Positions 45,089 to 58,300 of a DNA stretch of 64,000 nucleotides are shown here, piece by piece. This DNA comes from Ornithodoros turicata (lineage: Eukaryota > Arthropoda > Arachnida > Ixodida > Argasidae), in assembly GCF_037126465.1 (NCBI RefSeq), contig NW_026999460.1, positions 186,001 through 250,000 on the forward strand, given 5' to 3'. Numbering within the stretch: the first letter of the stretch is position 1; every line of letters begins with the position of its first letter. The translations under genes and the position numbers were made by a program. The notes beneath the pieces are model-generated. The model saw only the letters and a list, made by a program, of their open reading frames with translations, made no database searches and had not been told where the DNA came from.

Positions 45089-46329
45089 GAAGTTTGCCGC
45101 AGCTCAGTCTAAGACCCACATCAGTGCTCCTAGTTGCAGTGGTGCATGTTTGTCCCCTATTCACAGCTTCGGCTGCTATCGATAATGGTGAATGAAGATA
45201 TTGACATTGCACGGTGGTTTTAAAAATGCCGTTGCGACACACTTGTCTGAAACTGCAATTGTGGCACAGTACCGGCAGGGTGAGTTGCGGTGTGATGACC
45301 GCCACAGTTTGCGCATATGGGCTAACATCGTGGTGTACATTGCTTATGATCATGTGGTCCATATCACACACTGCATTTTTCGAGTCGGGATCCTAGTGGT
45401 CAAACTTTTGGTAGTTGTAACATTGCGTTGGGGTCTACGTATTCCGACACGGGGAAGTACGTGAAGCCGAGAGGAATCTCCGCTGCTAGCGCCTGGCCAG
45501 GTTTAAAAGTCAGGAGCACACTAGTCTTAGCGATGGTTCCTGCAGACCCGTCACTCTCCAAGAGTAGGCATGTTCACTTTTCACCTCAGTGACACCAGTG
45601 GCACAAAAGTATTCGGGCAGCTGACATCGCCTTGACGTCGAGGGACGCCAGTGGTTCTTCCGGTAGTGCGCAGGTAGGACTGCGTGATAAAGGCTTGGAC
45701 TGCGATCCCAGCGACTGACCCAATGCTCGTTAGGCGTTGCGCTGATTGTGCCAAGGAGACGTGGACTATGAGAGTGCCATGTTTATTGATTCGGTGGTGG
45801 ATAATCTTCTTTTGCGTCGTGGTGAGCACATCCTGTTTGGAGTTGTGTGGAACCTCCAAGGACGGCACGCCTCCGTCTGACAGCGGGGGCGTCACGTCCT
45901 TATCATCGAATGCATTAAGGAGTTCCGTTCATGATGTCCCTGATACTGGCGTAAGTTCCCCCATTGGAGCATCTCCCCACCGTGGAGCGACTAATGTCTC
46001 CAGCGCTAGTCAGGAGTGATCGCACGGAGGTCAGGTGCCTCCTCGATGCCGCGGACTCCTGTGGTCCTGCGACCCTGTCCGCCTTCTGCCATGGATTCTC
46101 TCCTGTGACTGGGGAGAAGTCCTTGCCCTCGGTCAGGGAAAAAACGAAGGTAAGTCAGGCAGCAGAGAGAGTACGTCCTTCTAGTCCTTCGTCGTTCTAG
46201 TTCAAGTTCACCATCAAACCTTTGTTGCCCCTTCTCGTGCTCTGGTAGAAAAAAGAAATCACTTTATCGGAAACGTACACGAATGGCGCTTAAATTGTAA
46301 TTCTGCCTTAACATCCGTAATACCATCCG
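45089..46329. other. Unassigned stretch before the LINE
   Basis: No protein family is recognised. Two frames of about 100 codons (45581-45895 minus, 45684-46019 plus) overlap in antisense and neither has a motif I can name. Part may be the upstream region of the LINE whose RNase H domain follows. Confidence 0.35.
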
Positions 46330-46770
46330 AAGGGGTATTGCAAGGACGATGCCCTTCGCATACAAACTCATTAAGTGCTGCTGAAATCTACTCCATTCTA
46401 TTCTTCCAGCAGCACATTGTTGATTTTACCCCGCGAGAATGGAGAGCGTTCAGTGACACAAAATCTGCACTGCAAGCTTTTTACGAGGCTCGTTTGCTCT
46501 CTAGTGACGGATGCGTTAATGGCATACAAGATGCTGTACGAAGCAGGCCAGGCCACACGCTGATTCGCCAGTGGATTCCGGCCCATTGTGGTGTCTTGGG
46601 AAATGGACAGGCTGACAGCGCCGCAGAAACAGTTCTCTTATCTCGGAGACGGACGAGTATTTCGCCGCTAGGAGTATAAATCGTCATTCTATTCTTCGAG
46701 GCCTACTGGCACCCCTCGCTTTCCGCCAATGAACAAATGACACTCTCCCCCACCTATGCTTAGAAGAATT
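46330..46770 (+). pseudogene. LINE RNase H domain (I-clade type)
   Basis: The + strand reads SLSAAEIYSILFFQQHI, WRAFSDTKSALQAFYEARLL, and GHTLIRQWIPAHCGVLGNGQ followed by ADSAAE. These are the RNase H motifs with catalytic E (AAEIYSI), D (FSDTKSAL) and the IPAHCG-GN--AD box, as found at the C-terminus of I/R1-group LINE ORF2 proteins. The frame ends at 46679; a shifted frame continues with INRHSILRGLLAPLAF. The RT and endonuclease parts are absent, so this is a fragment. Orientation is opposite to the LINE tail at 48.3 kb. Confidence 0.8.
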
Positions 46771-48262
46771 GATGGACCGCTTGCTTGCCGTATGTCACGG
46801 AACACCTCTCTTCATTATTAAAAGCGGTAACAACGGATGTACACAACACAGAAGACAGATTTCAATACCGTGTGTCGTGTGCGTCCGTATTTAAGTCCCG
46901 CGCTGTCAAGGATTTTAGCGCTTTTAATTATGGGTCACCGAGAAAACCATATCATCACCAATATCATCATAACTGAACACCTATCTTCAAGACGCTGCAT
47001 TAATTCATCGGGCGTGGCTCAATGTGACTTTTATAGGTCAGTGGCGTTGGTGCCTCATGCTGCCACCATTGCCCTTCATTGTCTTCATTGCCCACACCTC
47101 TGCCTCCCCGACCATTTTCCCAGTGTTTGTCGAATGTCGGCCATACTGGCCTTTATTCCCAATAAGCAAAAAGTACGCTGTAAATATTTTGGGTATCGGA
47201 CCAATATTGGACCAGACTTGCCGATGTATAGCCAATATAGAGAGATCATATGCTGCTTGGGCACCGGTGCCCCGTCTACTGTGTGGTGGCACCTCATTCA
47301 CGACAATGAAAGTGAAATCATTCGTTTTGTTTTGTGAAATAATTGTGATGTGGTATTTCCATTCAACGCTTTATTTTAGCCCTTACCTGCGTTACCGCGA
47401 TGGTATTTTGCATTCATGCGCTCACGTTATTTTTTCTTGGTTTTGTATCACATCATGGACCAAGAAACTGGTTGTGGAGGTTGTCAGTGGCAAACTCTGT
47501 GGTGCTTCAGAAATTATCCTGAAAGATTAATTCTACCTTACCAGACAGTGAGAATCATCAGGATGACTGACAACGTTGTGAGGCTTGTTGAGGCAATTAT
47601 ATTTGCAGCCGAAATTCCATCTTGTTTCCTGCATGCAAGAGAATGAGGCATGTTATGCTAGTAGAGACCCCTGTGCATGTACAGTAAACCCTGTCCGCGC
47701 TCGAGCTGATCATGAGCCAGCGTGACATTCTTGCTGTAGGTGCAGACTTGAAACACTTCTAGTGCGTTCCGAGCGAAAGTCAACGTGCTTGGTGGAAATG
47801 ACGAATAAATTGAGCCACAGTTCAATAAAAGTGCGTTGCTACGACATTGGCGGATGTCGTACGAAATTTGAATACTGCGAGGAGGTTCAACAATGTCACA
47901 ATAAATGTGGGACAAAATAATGTGTAACCTATGTGACACTTTCTGAAGTAAACTATATGGAGACTTACTTGCAAAGCGCGCCTACTTTTTAAAAAATTGT
48001 CATGTCAAACAATAAAAAATTCGGGATTCCTGCAGAGACAGCAATAGACACGTTCACAGGTACTGTAGTGTTAAGTGGTTAAATTCGCGTGCTCAATAAT
48101 TCGCGAATTTTTGTAGGAGCCTGGACCAGGCAATTATTCGTCGACCTTAAATTCGCGATACCGAGGTGCGTCAACCCTGCTTCGGGGGTTCAAAGTGCCG
48201 TTCACCTTGAACTCCCAGGAAAAACAACGACAAATGTATTATGGCGTCATGGCTGGGGAGTT
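46771..48262. other. Unassigned stretch
   Basis: No gene recognised. The 166- and 168-codon + frames at 46837-47337 and 47024-47530 overlap and carry no motif. TTAAATTCGCG and AATTCGCGAA near 48080-48150 look like a small MITE. Confidence 0.35.
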
Positions 48263-48700
48263 TCATCGCCGGGGGCGATACTCTACGCCATTGCTGGTGG
48301 TGATGCAAGGAATTAAATAATGAGCCTCTTCACAATATGGATCGAAGTCCTGTGGGGTGCAGAAAGGTGTAGAGAGCCTTGAGGGCAGAGCGTTCGTGTG
48401 CTGGATGTGGCCAGGGACCAAGCAATTTTGTGAGAGAGAGAGCGGGCGAGAGTCTAGCTCGTTGAGGGATGCGAAGACTACGGTTCGGGAAGGTTGGTTC
48501 TGTTGGCAATCGAGAAGAACCTGCTCTAAATGTTCAACAGCAACGCAATGGCTGCAGTCGTGAGAGGCAACTTGTCTCAAGCGGTAGCGCCACTGTGCTG
48601 TGAAGGCCACGTCGAGGCGCATTCGACGAACTAACGCGGCATCATGACGAGAGATATGTCTTGGCATGCGGAAAGCGAGCGCTGGATCAACTCTGCTCAC
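48263..48700 (-). pseudogene. LINE ORF2 C-terminus (I-clade type) with 3' end
   Basis: The minus-strand frame reads HDAALVRRMRLDVAFTAQWR, YRLRQVASHDCSHCVAVEHL, EQVLLDCQQ, then SLSQNCLVPGHIQH, and ends GVEYRPRR with a stop at 48263. The C--C...H....C pattern after a RLDVAFT---R--L segment is the C-terminal Cys/His knuckle of I/R1-type LINE ORF2. The upstream part is lost at the junction with gypsy sequence near 48700. A diverged copy sits at 35290-35725. Confidence 0.8.
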
Positions 48701-50290
48701 CATGGGGGGGAGGGGGAGAATGTCAGCGGTCCGTTGGCTGTAGCTAGAGAGCCAGTGGCTACGGTGGTAGGGACGCCGAAGCGGGTTACCCACGTGGCGA
48801 GAAAGGCGTGCGTGACGGTTTCAGCGGTAATGTCCGGTATCGGTATAACCTCAGGCCAACGGATGCAGCGGTCAATGCAAGAAAGGAGATAACGATTTCC
48901 TTTTGTTGGTGGCAGCGGACCTACGAGATCAATGTGGACCTGGGCGAAGCGGACTTCGGGTGCGAGGAATTTTCCTGGAGCCGTGATAGTATGGCGATGC
49001 ACTTTTGACCGCTGGCACTGAAGCCAAACTCGTGCCCACGAGCGAACATCGGTGTCCATGCGGGGCCATATGTGGCGTCCAAATCAACAGTTGTCGTCTT
49101 GTGCAAGGCGTTGGCGCCTAGACGGGAAAGGGCGTCAGCGACTGCGTTCTGTTCTTCCGAAATGTGACGTACGCCTGCAATAAATTCCAGGATGTAGGAC
49201 ACGTGACGCGTTTCCACGGGGGAGTGATTGCATGACGCTTCTGGTAGTGCAAATGTGAGCAGCGGTGGTATGGTCTGCGAAGAGAACGATCGGGCGGCAT
49301 TCCAAGAAATTGCGGTAGTGCTTCATAGAGAGGTATGCAGCAAGAAGCTCGCGTCCGAACGTGCTGTACTTGGCCTCAGTTGGTAATAGACGCTTGGAAA
49401 AAAATCGACGGGTTTCCACTGGCCATCTTGTCTCTGCTGCAGGACGGTACCAACAGCGGCGTTGGAGGCGTCAACGAGCAAGGCCGTTTCAGCGTTGGGA
49501 CGTGGGTGGTGAAGTAGGACAGCGTTTGCTAAGGCCCTTTTGACCGCGTGAAACGTGTCCTGTGCTGTCTGTGTTTAAGTCAGACTGGGTGCGGCTGCTT
49601 CTCTTGAAGTGTGACTGCCGAGAATGTCGTAAAGCGGTTGGAGCAGCGAAGTACAGCGGGGAACAAATCGTCGATAAAAGTTCACCAGACCGAGGAATGA
49701 CTGCCGTCGGCGGCGAGAGGCAGGTGTGGGATAGTCCTGGATGACTTGCACTTTGGGAGGCAGGGGCTTCATTCCCTGCGGTGTGATGATGATGCCTCAG
49801 AAGGTAATGGAAGATACACTGCACTCGCAATTCGCGGCGTTGATGGAGACGACATACTCCTGAAGTCGCTCGAAGAGTTGGCGAAGATGTGTGCGATGTG
49901 TTTCTGGGGATGGGCTCGCGACTAGGTTATCGTCCAAGTAGGCGAAAGCGAAGTGAAGATCGCGCAGCACTTCATCATTGAAGGGTTGGAAGGTCTGTGC
50001 CACGTTTCGGAGGCCGAATGGCATACGGACGTACTCAAAGAGCCCAAAAGGTGTTGTGATGGCGGTCTTCGGAATGTCTGGCGCGTGGACGGGAATCTGA
50101 TGATAGCCTCTGATAAGGTGTATGTTAGAGAAGGTGGTTCCTCCGTCAAGGGTTGCGGTGAAGTGCAGAATGTCTGGTAGCGGGTACCGGTCAGGGACCG
50201 TGACAAGATTGACGGCACCGTAATCCCCCCACAGGGTCGCCAGTCTCCGCCAGTGAATTGTGACCTCCTTTATCTGCGTATCTCTGCATA
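48700..50290 (-). pseudogene. Ty3/gypsy pol: RT, RNase H, integrase
   Basis: A truncated Ty3/gypsy retrotransposon on the minus strand. Reverse transcriptase (50290-49797) shows WGDYGAVN, GYHQIPVHAPDIPKTAITTP, FGLFEYVRMPFGLRNVAQTF and FAYLDDNLVAS, with the YLDD catalytic box kept. Then come FLGLVNFYRRFVP (49690), the RNase H segment AKYSTFGRELLAAYLSMKHY with FADH (49400-49250), the linker EEQNAVADALSR (49165) and the integrase core VHIDLVGPLPPTKGNRYLL to TWVTRFGVP (48950-48760). Frames change at least at about 49800, 49480, 49220 and 49060, with stops between, so it is dead. Gag, protease and both LTRs are missing. The 3' side is replaced by the LINE tail at about 48700-48730; the 5' side ends near 50290. 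Confidence 0.9.
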
Positions 50291-53200
50291 TAACAATCTT
50301 ATACAAATCATCAAGCACTGAATTGATTTATTCTGTTCAGCTAACAAAGACTGGCTGTGCTGTGACTGTCACTTGCTGGAACTTAGTATAATGGGAATGT
50401 ACACTCTTGTCCTACAGTCATATATTGAGCGCACTTGACATCACAAAGGCCATAACTGCACAAATAAAGGGGCACACTTTGTGTCGTTACAATAGATCCG
50501 AGCCATTCAGAGTTTGTTGTTTATTGAAACCACATACACAAAGTACAAACAACCTTCTCTTTGCTGTTAAAATGTATCAAATATATTGTAAAGAAGGTCT
50601 TATTTGTCTCAATAATGGTGTTTCAAGGGTGTAGCAAACATACAATGGACAAATTCAAAAGACATACAACAACAACTGCAACATAAGCTACAAGCAAGGC
50701 CGTGCTGCTATTTGTATTGTGCTTGCTTGTTCAGAGTCATATATTATTGAGGAAAGACTTTTACATACCTGCATGATCAGGGACTTATGTATTTTTCTGT
50801 GCTCATTCTTTATAAGCTCCTCTCTTGACTTCATACTGGCATTCTAAACAATCTCACTTCCATTGTCATTGCACCATTACATGCCAAACAATCACCACCA
50901 CCAATGCCTAAAAACTCCCCACACCTGATGCCATGTATACTATACCAGCTGAGGCTTTTACTTTAGTCTTCTTGTTCATAAAGAACTTCTATGGTGGTGC
51001 AGTTGTAGTTACCACTTCACTCTGACACAGATACGTCATCTTTGACAGTAAAATCACATGAGAGGCCCGTGTGACCTCTGCTTCTCCTTGGTAAGGCTGC
51101 TGTGAGAACTGCCACTGTGCAATTGTGCAAATTAAGTTATTGCATGATTACATCAGCAGCTCTATACAGCGTTCTTGAGAATTTTCTTTTTTAGCTTTTC
51201 AGTCATGCTATAGTTCTATGACTGTTCCCAGTTTTCTACACTGTCCTGTATTGCAGACAACCTGAAATACAGATGGTAAAGCTCTGAAAATTTTGTGCAT
51301 GTGCCCCATGCACTTGTGCACTGCGTCGTTATGCAGTTATAAACTGCACAGCTGTGTGCTGAGAGATTGTGCTATTTCTTGAGAAACAACACCCTGGAAT
51401 ATCGATGCAAGGCACACCTAGAGGTGCTCATTCTAGCATGAATTATCGGTGTCACAGCAAACAGCAGCACTGATCATTGTCTGCTAGCTTTCTGTATTGA
51501 TATGTAATGGAGAGTAAGTGGAGGTCTGCAATGGACAAATGAATGCAATCCAAATAAGCTCATATAAAGAAAAGAATGAAACTTGAAATCAGATGCATCT
51601 TATCTACAATGTGCTGCTATTATTTTTTGGGAAATACAGGATTATATATCTTTCTTCCACATTTTCTGTTATCTTTTGAGACACTTTGGTAGTTGTAACT
51701 TTGCAAAAGCCGACGTATTCATTCAGCTGTGTCAGCACAAAGCTACACAACCAGATAGTATATTAGTGTACTGAACGCGGTGTACTGCATCATCAAGGAC
51801 AAAGTCTGGGAGCAGAAATGTGGGACATTGCTTAATATGCAGTAAAATAACATATGTCTTTGCATGGCTGACCACTTAACTTCGATAGCCAGTGACGAAC
51901 ATGCGATGTCTTCAGCTGGTGTATTCTGGAAATTAATAGGCGATGTATGAGGTGGAAGATGGTTTGCAAGTTAACAGCACCCAACAGCAACAGCAGTTCC
52001 ACAGATTTTGGGCAAACACATCTATGTTGGCACACATGAATGGCATATAGTTATTTCATTCCACTTTATTGGACTACGTACCCATAAGGGTGCATTCAAA
52101 AAAAAAAAAGTGGGAGGGGCAGGCTTACAAAAAGAAACAGAGGTAGGGTAGTGCGAAACTCCTATTTAAAAGACAGGAAAAATTCCACACAAGCAACCAC
52201 AATATTCCTGAAGCAATGACTTCTACTCTAACAATGAGAAGTTTCTCATGCATTTAAGGACGGTTAGTCACGTTCCAGCCACATATCTGTACAACAATTA
52301 GTTTTCTTCACGTATTGCATTGAAGAACTGCTTTCCTGAAACAAACTAAATAAGAAGGTGTAACATATCTCACAGGCATTTGTGTCGGTTATGCAGTAAA
52401 ACTAGTATGCTTGAGGCGCCACATATTCTGCTGGTGATGATGTGAAGGAAGGAAGCTTTAATCTTTTGAAATGTAAATTAGTGCCGTGGTGTCTTGCACT
52501 GTAACAGCGTCTGGGCACTCTTTCCTGTGGGCTTTCGAGTGACAGGTTGATACATATTAGAATCATTTGTAATGATGCTGATAACAACACTCTTAATTAC
52601 ATCAGGATTTTGTGACGGTAGTATGCCCATATTGCGTTCATCCTTCATTCATTGCTGTGCATTTAAGGGTGGAGTGTGAGCCAAGGCAGAGGTGAGCCAG
52701 TGCGAAATGGGAGTACCTATTCCTATCAGGTAATATACAGGACATCTCAAAAAGGAAGAACCATGGGCACTTAGCACGTACCTGTACTGGTGTAAGGAGA
52801 ACGAAGTTGTAACATAATTGAAAGTACAGTGAAGCGAAGTGCATATTAAAAGTGGACATTGGTTTGCTTCATGCAGTATTAGTACAAGTTCTAGTATTCT
52901 ATACTTATTGCTGGAACTCAGCTATTTAGAACACATTGATGACAGACACAACACAACGAAATTACAGGCATTTGGGCATTCATGATAAATAGAGGCACGG
53001 TTGCAATGTGGATGTGAATGCAGATGTATATAATAAATCTTGTGACCTGATTACACAGGGACGTGTTTTTCTATTCTTAAGATTTGCCTTGCAGCATATG
53101 AGACTACACAACAAGTGCACAGATCACACCAGTGTAAAGCTCGAGTGTCGTTGACACCTGTATCGCCACCATGTCATGACATCAGTGTCATGACAGTTGT

Positions 53201-54411
53201 CAACGATGCATAGCATGTGAGATTTGCCAGGAACTCCTGCAAAAAATGAGCATGCCAGTGTTCTCAGATCACGTGATCTGTCATACATCTGCAGTCACAT
53301 CATAATGATACCCATGATTTAGCACAGACGATACAAATGTCAATCTGCCACGTGGTGACTGCCCCCAGCATAGCTGCTTTTCAGACAGATCGATGTACTT
53401 GTGCAACGCAGTACGAGGTGGAAAAACAACATTACCAATAACAACACGTCCCTGTGATCTACATATATTTCACGCTACTGGTAATTTTGTTACTGGTTCT
53501 CTTTGCACTGGCTCAGACACACCCTACATGTCTTTCCTTCACGAGTTCCCTTTTCAGTTTCCTCATGTTCAGTTTCCCTTTCGTTATGTGTAACAGATAG
53601 CATTTCCGGTCTTCAATCACTCTTCATGTCCAATGTACAGCAGTAATTTCAACTGTTCAGTGTTGGTACTTCCTGTGCCAGTAAGAGTGTCAGCTAGTGC
53701 TTCTGCTTTTCATGCTAAACTGGCCAATAGAATTCCGCTCTGTTGCACTATCAATGCATTGGAGTTGTGTCTCCACGCACAGTGTAATAAATATTTGTTT
53801 TTTCCATAGCATGTGGCATGGGACAAACATCAGCCCTTCACAACTAATAGTTGATATCCTTAATAATAATAATCCTTGTGGAAATGCGTAACAAGTTTTA
53901 TTGATTTAATGCAAAGAAACAACTCGAAAGCATGAGGTACAGGCACAGCTGTGCCCATAACAGATAATTTGGAAGAAAAGAAACAAAGTGTTGGACATAA
54001 ACAGTGCTGCTCATATAATGAAGGAGAACACTGTGTGAATCATGGTCATGGGCTTGTGTTGGCAGCAATCGCATCCCAGAAATATGTTGCGTTGATAAGG
54101 TCTGCAGCCAGGGTTCTTGTGTTTTGTCTCTTGTGGTGGCAGTCTATAAAGCCACATGTACTGTTAGCAGATGATAAATGTGAGTATAAAAGCAAGTAGC
54201 TGTCACCTTGAATATTTTCTAATATTACGGTACATCATCATTGCAGAAATGTTGGCTGTTGGCATATTTGGCCTCCCCTTCTGGTGTGGTGTGCTGGAAG
54301 CAGTAGAGCACACATTTTAGCTACACATGTACTTACATGTGCGTCCTTATAAAATTTTGAGACCTTCACTTCTCTGTGGATTTTCTCCTGAACCGGCTAG
54401 GTGAAACCTGC
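50291..54411. other. Long unassigned AT-rich stretch
   Basis: About 4 kb with no recognisable coding sequence, TIR element or RNA gene. Poly-A/T runs (52098-52109) and a TTTATTGG-CTACGTACCC segment (52070) suggest an old retroposed tail. It could be an intron or intergenic DNA. Confidence 0.35.
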
Positions 54412-55892
54412 TCACAATTTTGCACGCAGCATCTGCACACTCCTGACAGTGGTATCGCCATCATGACTACATGGGCTGCTTGACACTCTAGTGTTGTGTT
54501 TATATGCCCCCGTGAAGGCTCTCATTTGTCCATACAACTTCGTTGACACAAAACACTGCTCGCAATATTTCCTTGTATGCCTCCGCGGGATATTTCGACC
54601 TGTACTTTTATCGAATAACCAAGTCTGATATCCTAACGACACGCTTTTTTTGTCAAAATTTCTCCCAGTCGACATATACAGCAGCACCCTGCATTGAAGC
54701 CGATAAGCATAGCCAGATCTCACCAGCACAAAACTGTGCCAAGAAACATGCTCATAGCGATTTCCAAAAAAAAAAAAAAACATTAGTGCTTTCATAATGA
54801 CAGAACACAATAGTGCTTTCCTATGGGGGTGCATCTTTCCGGGCAAGCAAATCGAGCTTCTAAGGGCATCTAGAGCTTCCTCCATATGGTGCCCTTTCCA
54901 GAGTCAGATCTGAAATATTGTACCTTGTTAATGCACTGGGACATCCAACATATAACTCCAGGTACCCTCTCAATGCTACTATTTTGGAATGTCACTCATA
55001 GCATTTCAAAGGCGAGCTACGTGCTTGATACTTGTGCCTTCACATGCTGGGTAACATGTACCATACTCCGCTGTACAACTGTACAGCACATGGAGCTATA
55101 ACTATTCCATGGAACCCCCTCCCCCTCCCTCTTGTGACCTCCGTTTAGTTTAGAAGACAAACATGACGGATGCATTTTTAACAGGAAACATTTAACAATA
55201 ATCTAGGAACACAAAGCTCGTTTACAAGTACCGGCGATCACTGTAGTGTGCAGCAAGTCGTTAAATGTATCAATCAGAACCAGCAACAGTACAGCACGAA
55301 CTATTGCTAGTGATGTATAACAGAGGCACTAGGGGTTGTATTAAAAGTACCATGCATAATCAGCGTCGTTTTTGTTGCTGGAGGTAACAGCTGTTTGTGC
55401 ATGACCGCCTGTCAGCTATGGATCGGAAAGTGACTTGTGTCTAGCTGTCAATGTTGACATCACTAACTTTGACGATGTTGGTCCTAAATTAGCCAGAGCG
55501 GATTTCAAAATTCCACTTCATATCGATCGTTAACTTTTTATAGGCGGCGGGATTATTACTGAACTTACTTCGCTCACGGGTTCCTCACAACGTCGTTTTT
55601 GTTTAATTAGCAATTTCGACTTGAAAACTAGGCAACAGCGTCCGGCAAAAACTATTTTTGGGTTGTTTCTCGAAAGGCTCATTCACAGCTGCTTCGCGGT
55701 AGACCAGCTTCAAACCACCCCCACCCCTAGTTTGAATCAGTCCAAATACATGGGAGTTAGACCATCGCTAGAACGCCGGGTTTACGTCGTGTGAACGGCG
55801 AACGAAATTAGACGTTGAGGGCAACTGTTGATTGCAGTGCAAGAACAATCGCATTACGAACGCCTCTAGTAGCTTTACAAGTCAAAACTTAC
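54412..55892. other. Unassigned stretch
   Basis: A 157-codon minus frame (54412-54885) spans a poly-A/T run and has no motif; I regard it as chance. Downstream exons of the candidate gene starting at 55972 (-) would have to lie here or further left, but none was recognised. Confidence 0.35.
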
Positions 55893-55972
55893 CTGTGTTT
55901 CGCCGAAACATTTCCGGCGAAGCGTAGATTCGGCCTATGCGCTGGGCACATAAACTCCACGGAGGCCGCCAT
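55893..55972 (-). CDS. Possible first coding exon of a host gene
   Basis: From an ATG at 55972 the minus strand is open for 26 codons (MAASVEFMCPAHRPNLRFAG, then NVSAKH), then meets a perfect donor CACAG|GTAAGTTTTG at 55892. Local DNA is GC- and CpG-rich, with a CACGTGA motif at about 56035, as expected near a promoter. No protein family is recognised and no second exon was found. A + strand start in the same place (GCCGCCATGG, 55967) opens a 39-codon frame, so the strand is not settled. Confidence 0.3.
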
Positions 55973-56471
55973 GGGCCTCACGGCAGCCGTGTTAGACCAG
56001 CGGGTGGTTGTTCGTGGTTGGCGGACGAAGTACTCACGTGATCAACTTAAACCAGACGTCACTAAACGAGTGGCTCAGTGGGACTAGTGAATACCGGCAG
56101 TCGTGTTTATTGTATTCCGGTTTTCTGGAGCTCACTCTACCGCAAGTAATCCACTAGTGCTTATCACATAAGCGTGCACGCCTGAAAGTTTTCGTTGCGA
56201 GTCTGCAGTCGTCCTGCCTACATTGCTTATTAACCCGTGTCCTTGTCTTTTTGGAACTGTTATTTTGCCTTGTGCAAGTACTAGCACCCCTCTACAACGC
56301 GCTGAGCGTTTTCACTGCTTTGACGGCAGCCAAGTTTCGAGCGCCATGCATCATATAATCTTGCGTGGTTGTAGCAATTCATTTGTGCGCGTTTACTCAC
56401 GCCGGTATCGTAACACTCTTTGTGCCCAGAGGCCTCTGTCCCATCACACCCCCGGTCACCGGGATGACGGA

Positions 56472-56742
56472 GCATAAAACGTAACTTTAGAGCGCAGTCC
56501 AACTCCAGTTCTTACGTTGCGCGGCGTCGGCGCTATAACCGGCAGAGCGAACCAGGAGCGAAGCGAAGGGTGAAAGTTGACTCTAAAAGCGGTGACGCTT
56601 TAGTGATACATGAAACTGGTGTGACACCTTTGGGTGAGCTGAAGCTTGGATTTGAAAAGTATCACGGAGCGAACTTAGTTCCTATTGAGCTACCGGAAAC
56701 GTGTTTACGGTTGTCAGCGAGGGGGTTGAGGTGTCTTAACTG
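56472..56742 (+). CDS. Open frame without ATG, possible exon
   Basis: A 90-codon stop-free frame has no ATG start but coding-like content. It has a basic first half (YVARRRRYNRQSEPGAKRRV), then DSKSGDALVIHETGVTPLGE and FEKYHGANLVPIELPETCLR, with a stop at about 56742. An acceptor-like TAACTTTAG (to 56489) precedes it. I recognise no domain. It lies 0.5 kb from the promoter-like DNA at 56.0 kb, on the opposite strand to the candidate exon there. Confidence 0.25.
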
Positions 56743-58170
56743 ATGACTCAAGCCTCGGAGGGCGTGTGACACATGAGTTGTGAGATTTGCCGCAGCTGCA
56801 GCCATTCTGGCACAGGGTTTGATATGTTCGCTGTTTGAACTCTTCGGATCTCTGTGTTTTCCCGTTCAGCTACCAGTGAGCCAGTCAGTGAACTGGCCAG
56901 TCAGTGTCTTGGCCAGTTCAAGCGAGGAACGCGCATAAGGTTTCTGGCGTCCTGTTCCATCTGCTAAAATGGCTTATTTAACTCGCTTTTGAGAACACTC
57001 GGACGATTCAGACGTTGATGTTATTGGAACACCTCGAGGAATCTGTGTGTATGATCCACGCGTGTGGAAGTCGTATACCAGATCATACCACTCGCATTTT
57101 TGTGCCCGTCTGAATGGTGCATAATATGTGGGCAGCCTCCGGTGAAGAACGGACTTATCGGTAAGTTCTTTGGGGTTTCTCTTCTTTTCGGAACGACGAA
57201 TGCAATGAAATCATGTGAACACAGGAAAGCTGAAGGATAAACTTGAGCCAAGTGTGGCGCGTTGTCTCTGTATCTCTGCCCCACTGACGAACGCGAGCAC
57301 ACTTTCGGAAGCCACCTCGCTTTCCCGAAAACATTAGGAAATACCTAGCTTTATTCATGTGAAATTTTTGCCAAGCAGACAATCGCTGCACCACGTACGC
57401 GACGCGTATTATTCCACGTAATAACCGTCCCTCAACAGTGCACATTCCAATGTGCCCGCCAAATTCTTCGACATACGAAATGGCAAGCTACAGCGATGGG
57501 GGAAAATTCAAAGGTTTTTGAGTAGCTTCCGGGAATGGAGTCTTTGCAGCCTATTTTTCTTCTTACTTTATTGCGCGGTTTCTTCCCATTACGTTCTGCA
57601 TTCCGTTTGTCCTTAGTTATAACTGACCACTTATGCTTAGGACCCTTATTAGGAACCTTTCCATTCTCTTTCGTTTTTTACATTGCATTAAACATATCCC
57701 CCTCCCCCTTATTAGGAAGTTCCTGAATAGCGTGTCAGTCGCCAACACGAGCACAAATGAAACTTCTTTTGTTCATTATTCAGTTATCATTCTTCCCTTC
57801 AGGATATTCCTGTATTTCAAGGTGCATTTCTAGCAACGACTGACATGTTAGGGGGTTCTACAGATTCATCCACCGATTACGTCGCAGTGTGTCTATTCCG
57901 AAATAAAATATTTTTTTCCCATCATGTGACCCGTTAGCATCTGAGCGTGCCTTCCTGGTTTCAGTGTCAATTGGATGTTTCACCCATCTCTACAGTATGT
58001 AGAGCCACATACAGAGAGGCCTTTTGCATGAAAGTTAAGTAGCTGTCTCACGCTCAATCGGAGTCCCCCTGGTTCCCCTGTGTTCTCGTGTACTCAATGT
58101 ACTGACAAGATTGTTGAGATTGGAAGTGACACAACAGATTGAACTTTTATGCAAATAGGCAATGTCGTGA
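56743..58170. other. Unassigned stretch
   Basis: No gene recognised. CTTATTAGGAA occurs twice (57646, 57709). Short frames have no motif. Confidence 0.35.
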
Positions 58171-58300
58171 CCACGAGGGTAACGTCACAGCTGACGCCTT
58201 GGCGAATGTGCGTCCTGGGCCGACTTCTAAGGGAACTGTACGGACATAGCGTCTGAGGAAAACGCAAAAAAAAACCCGACAGCACAGCCACTATGAGGCC
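58171..58300 (-). repeat. SINE-like tail
   Basis: In minus orientation it reads TTTTCCTCAGACGCTATGTC, then ACAGTTCCCTTAGAAGTCGG and CCCAGGACGCACATTCG. It matches the end of the + strand copy at 60350-60470, so it is a dispersed retroposon, probably tRNA-derived. Confidence 0.65.

Noticed and set aside
46837..47530. Overlapping 166- and 168-codon plus-strand frames
   Set aside because: No motif, overlapping each other in different frames, and following a decayed LINE fragment.
54412..54885. 157-codon minus-strand frame
   Set aside because: It runs through a poly-A/T tract encoding poly-Phe and has no recognisable domain. A splice from the 55.9-kb candidate exon into this region hits a stop after about 13 codons.
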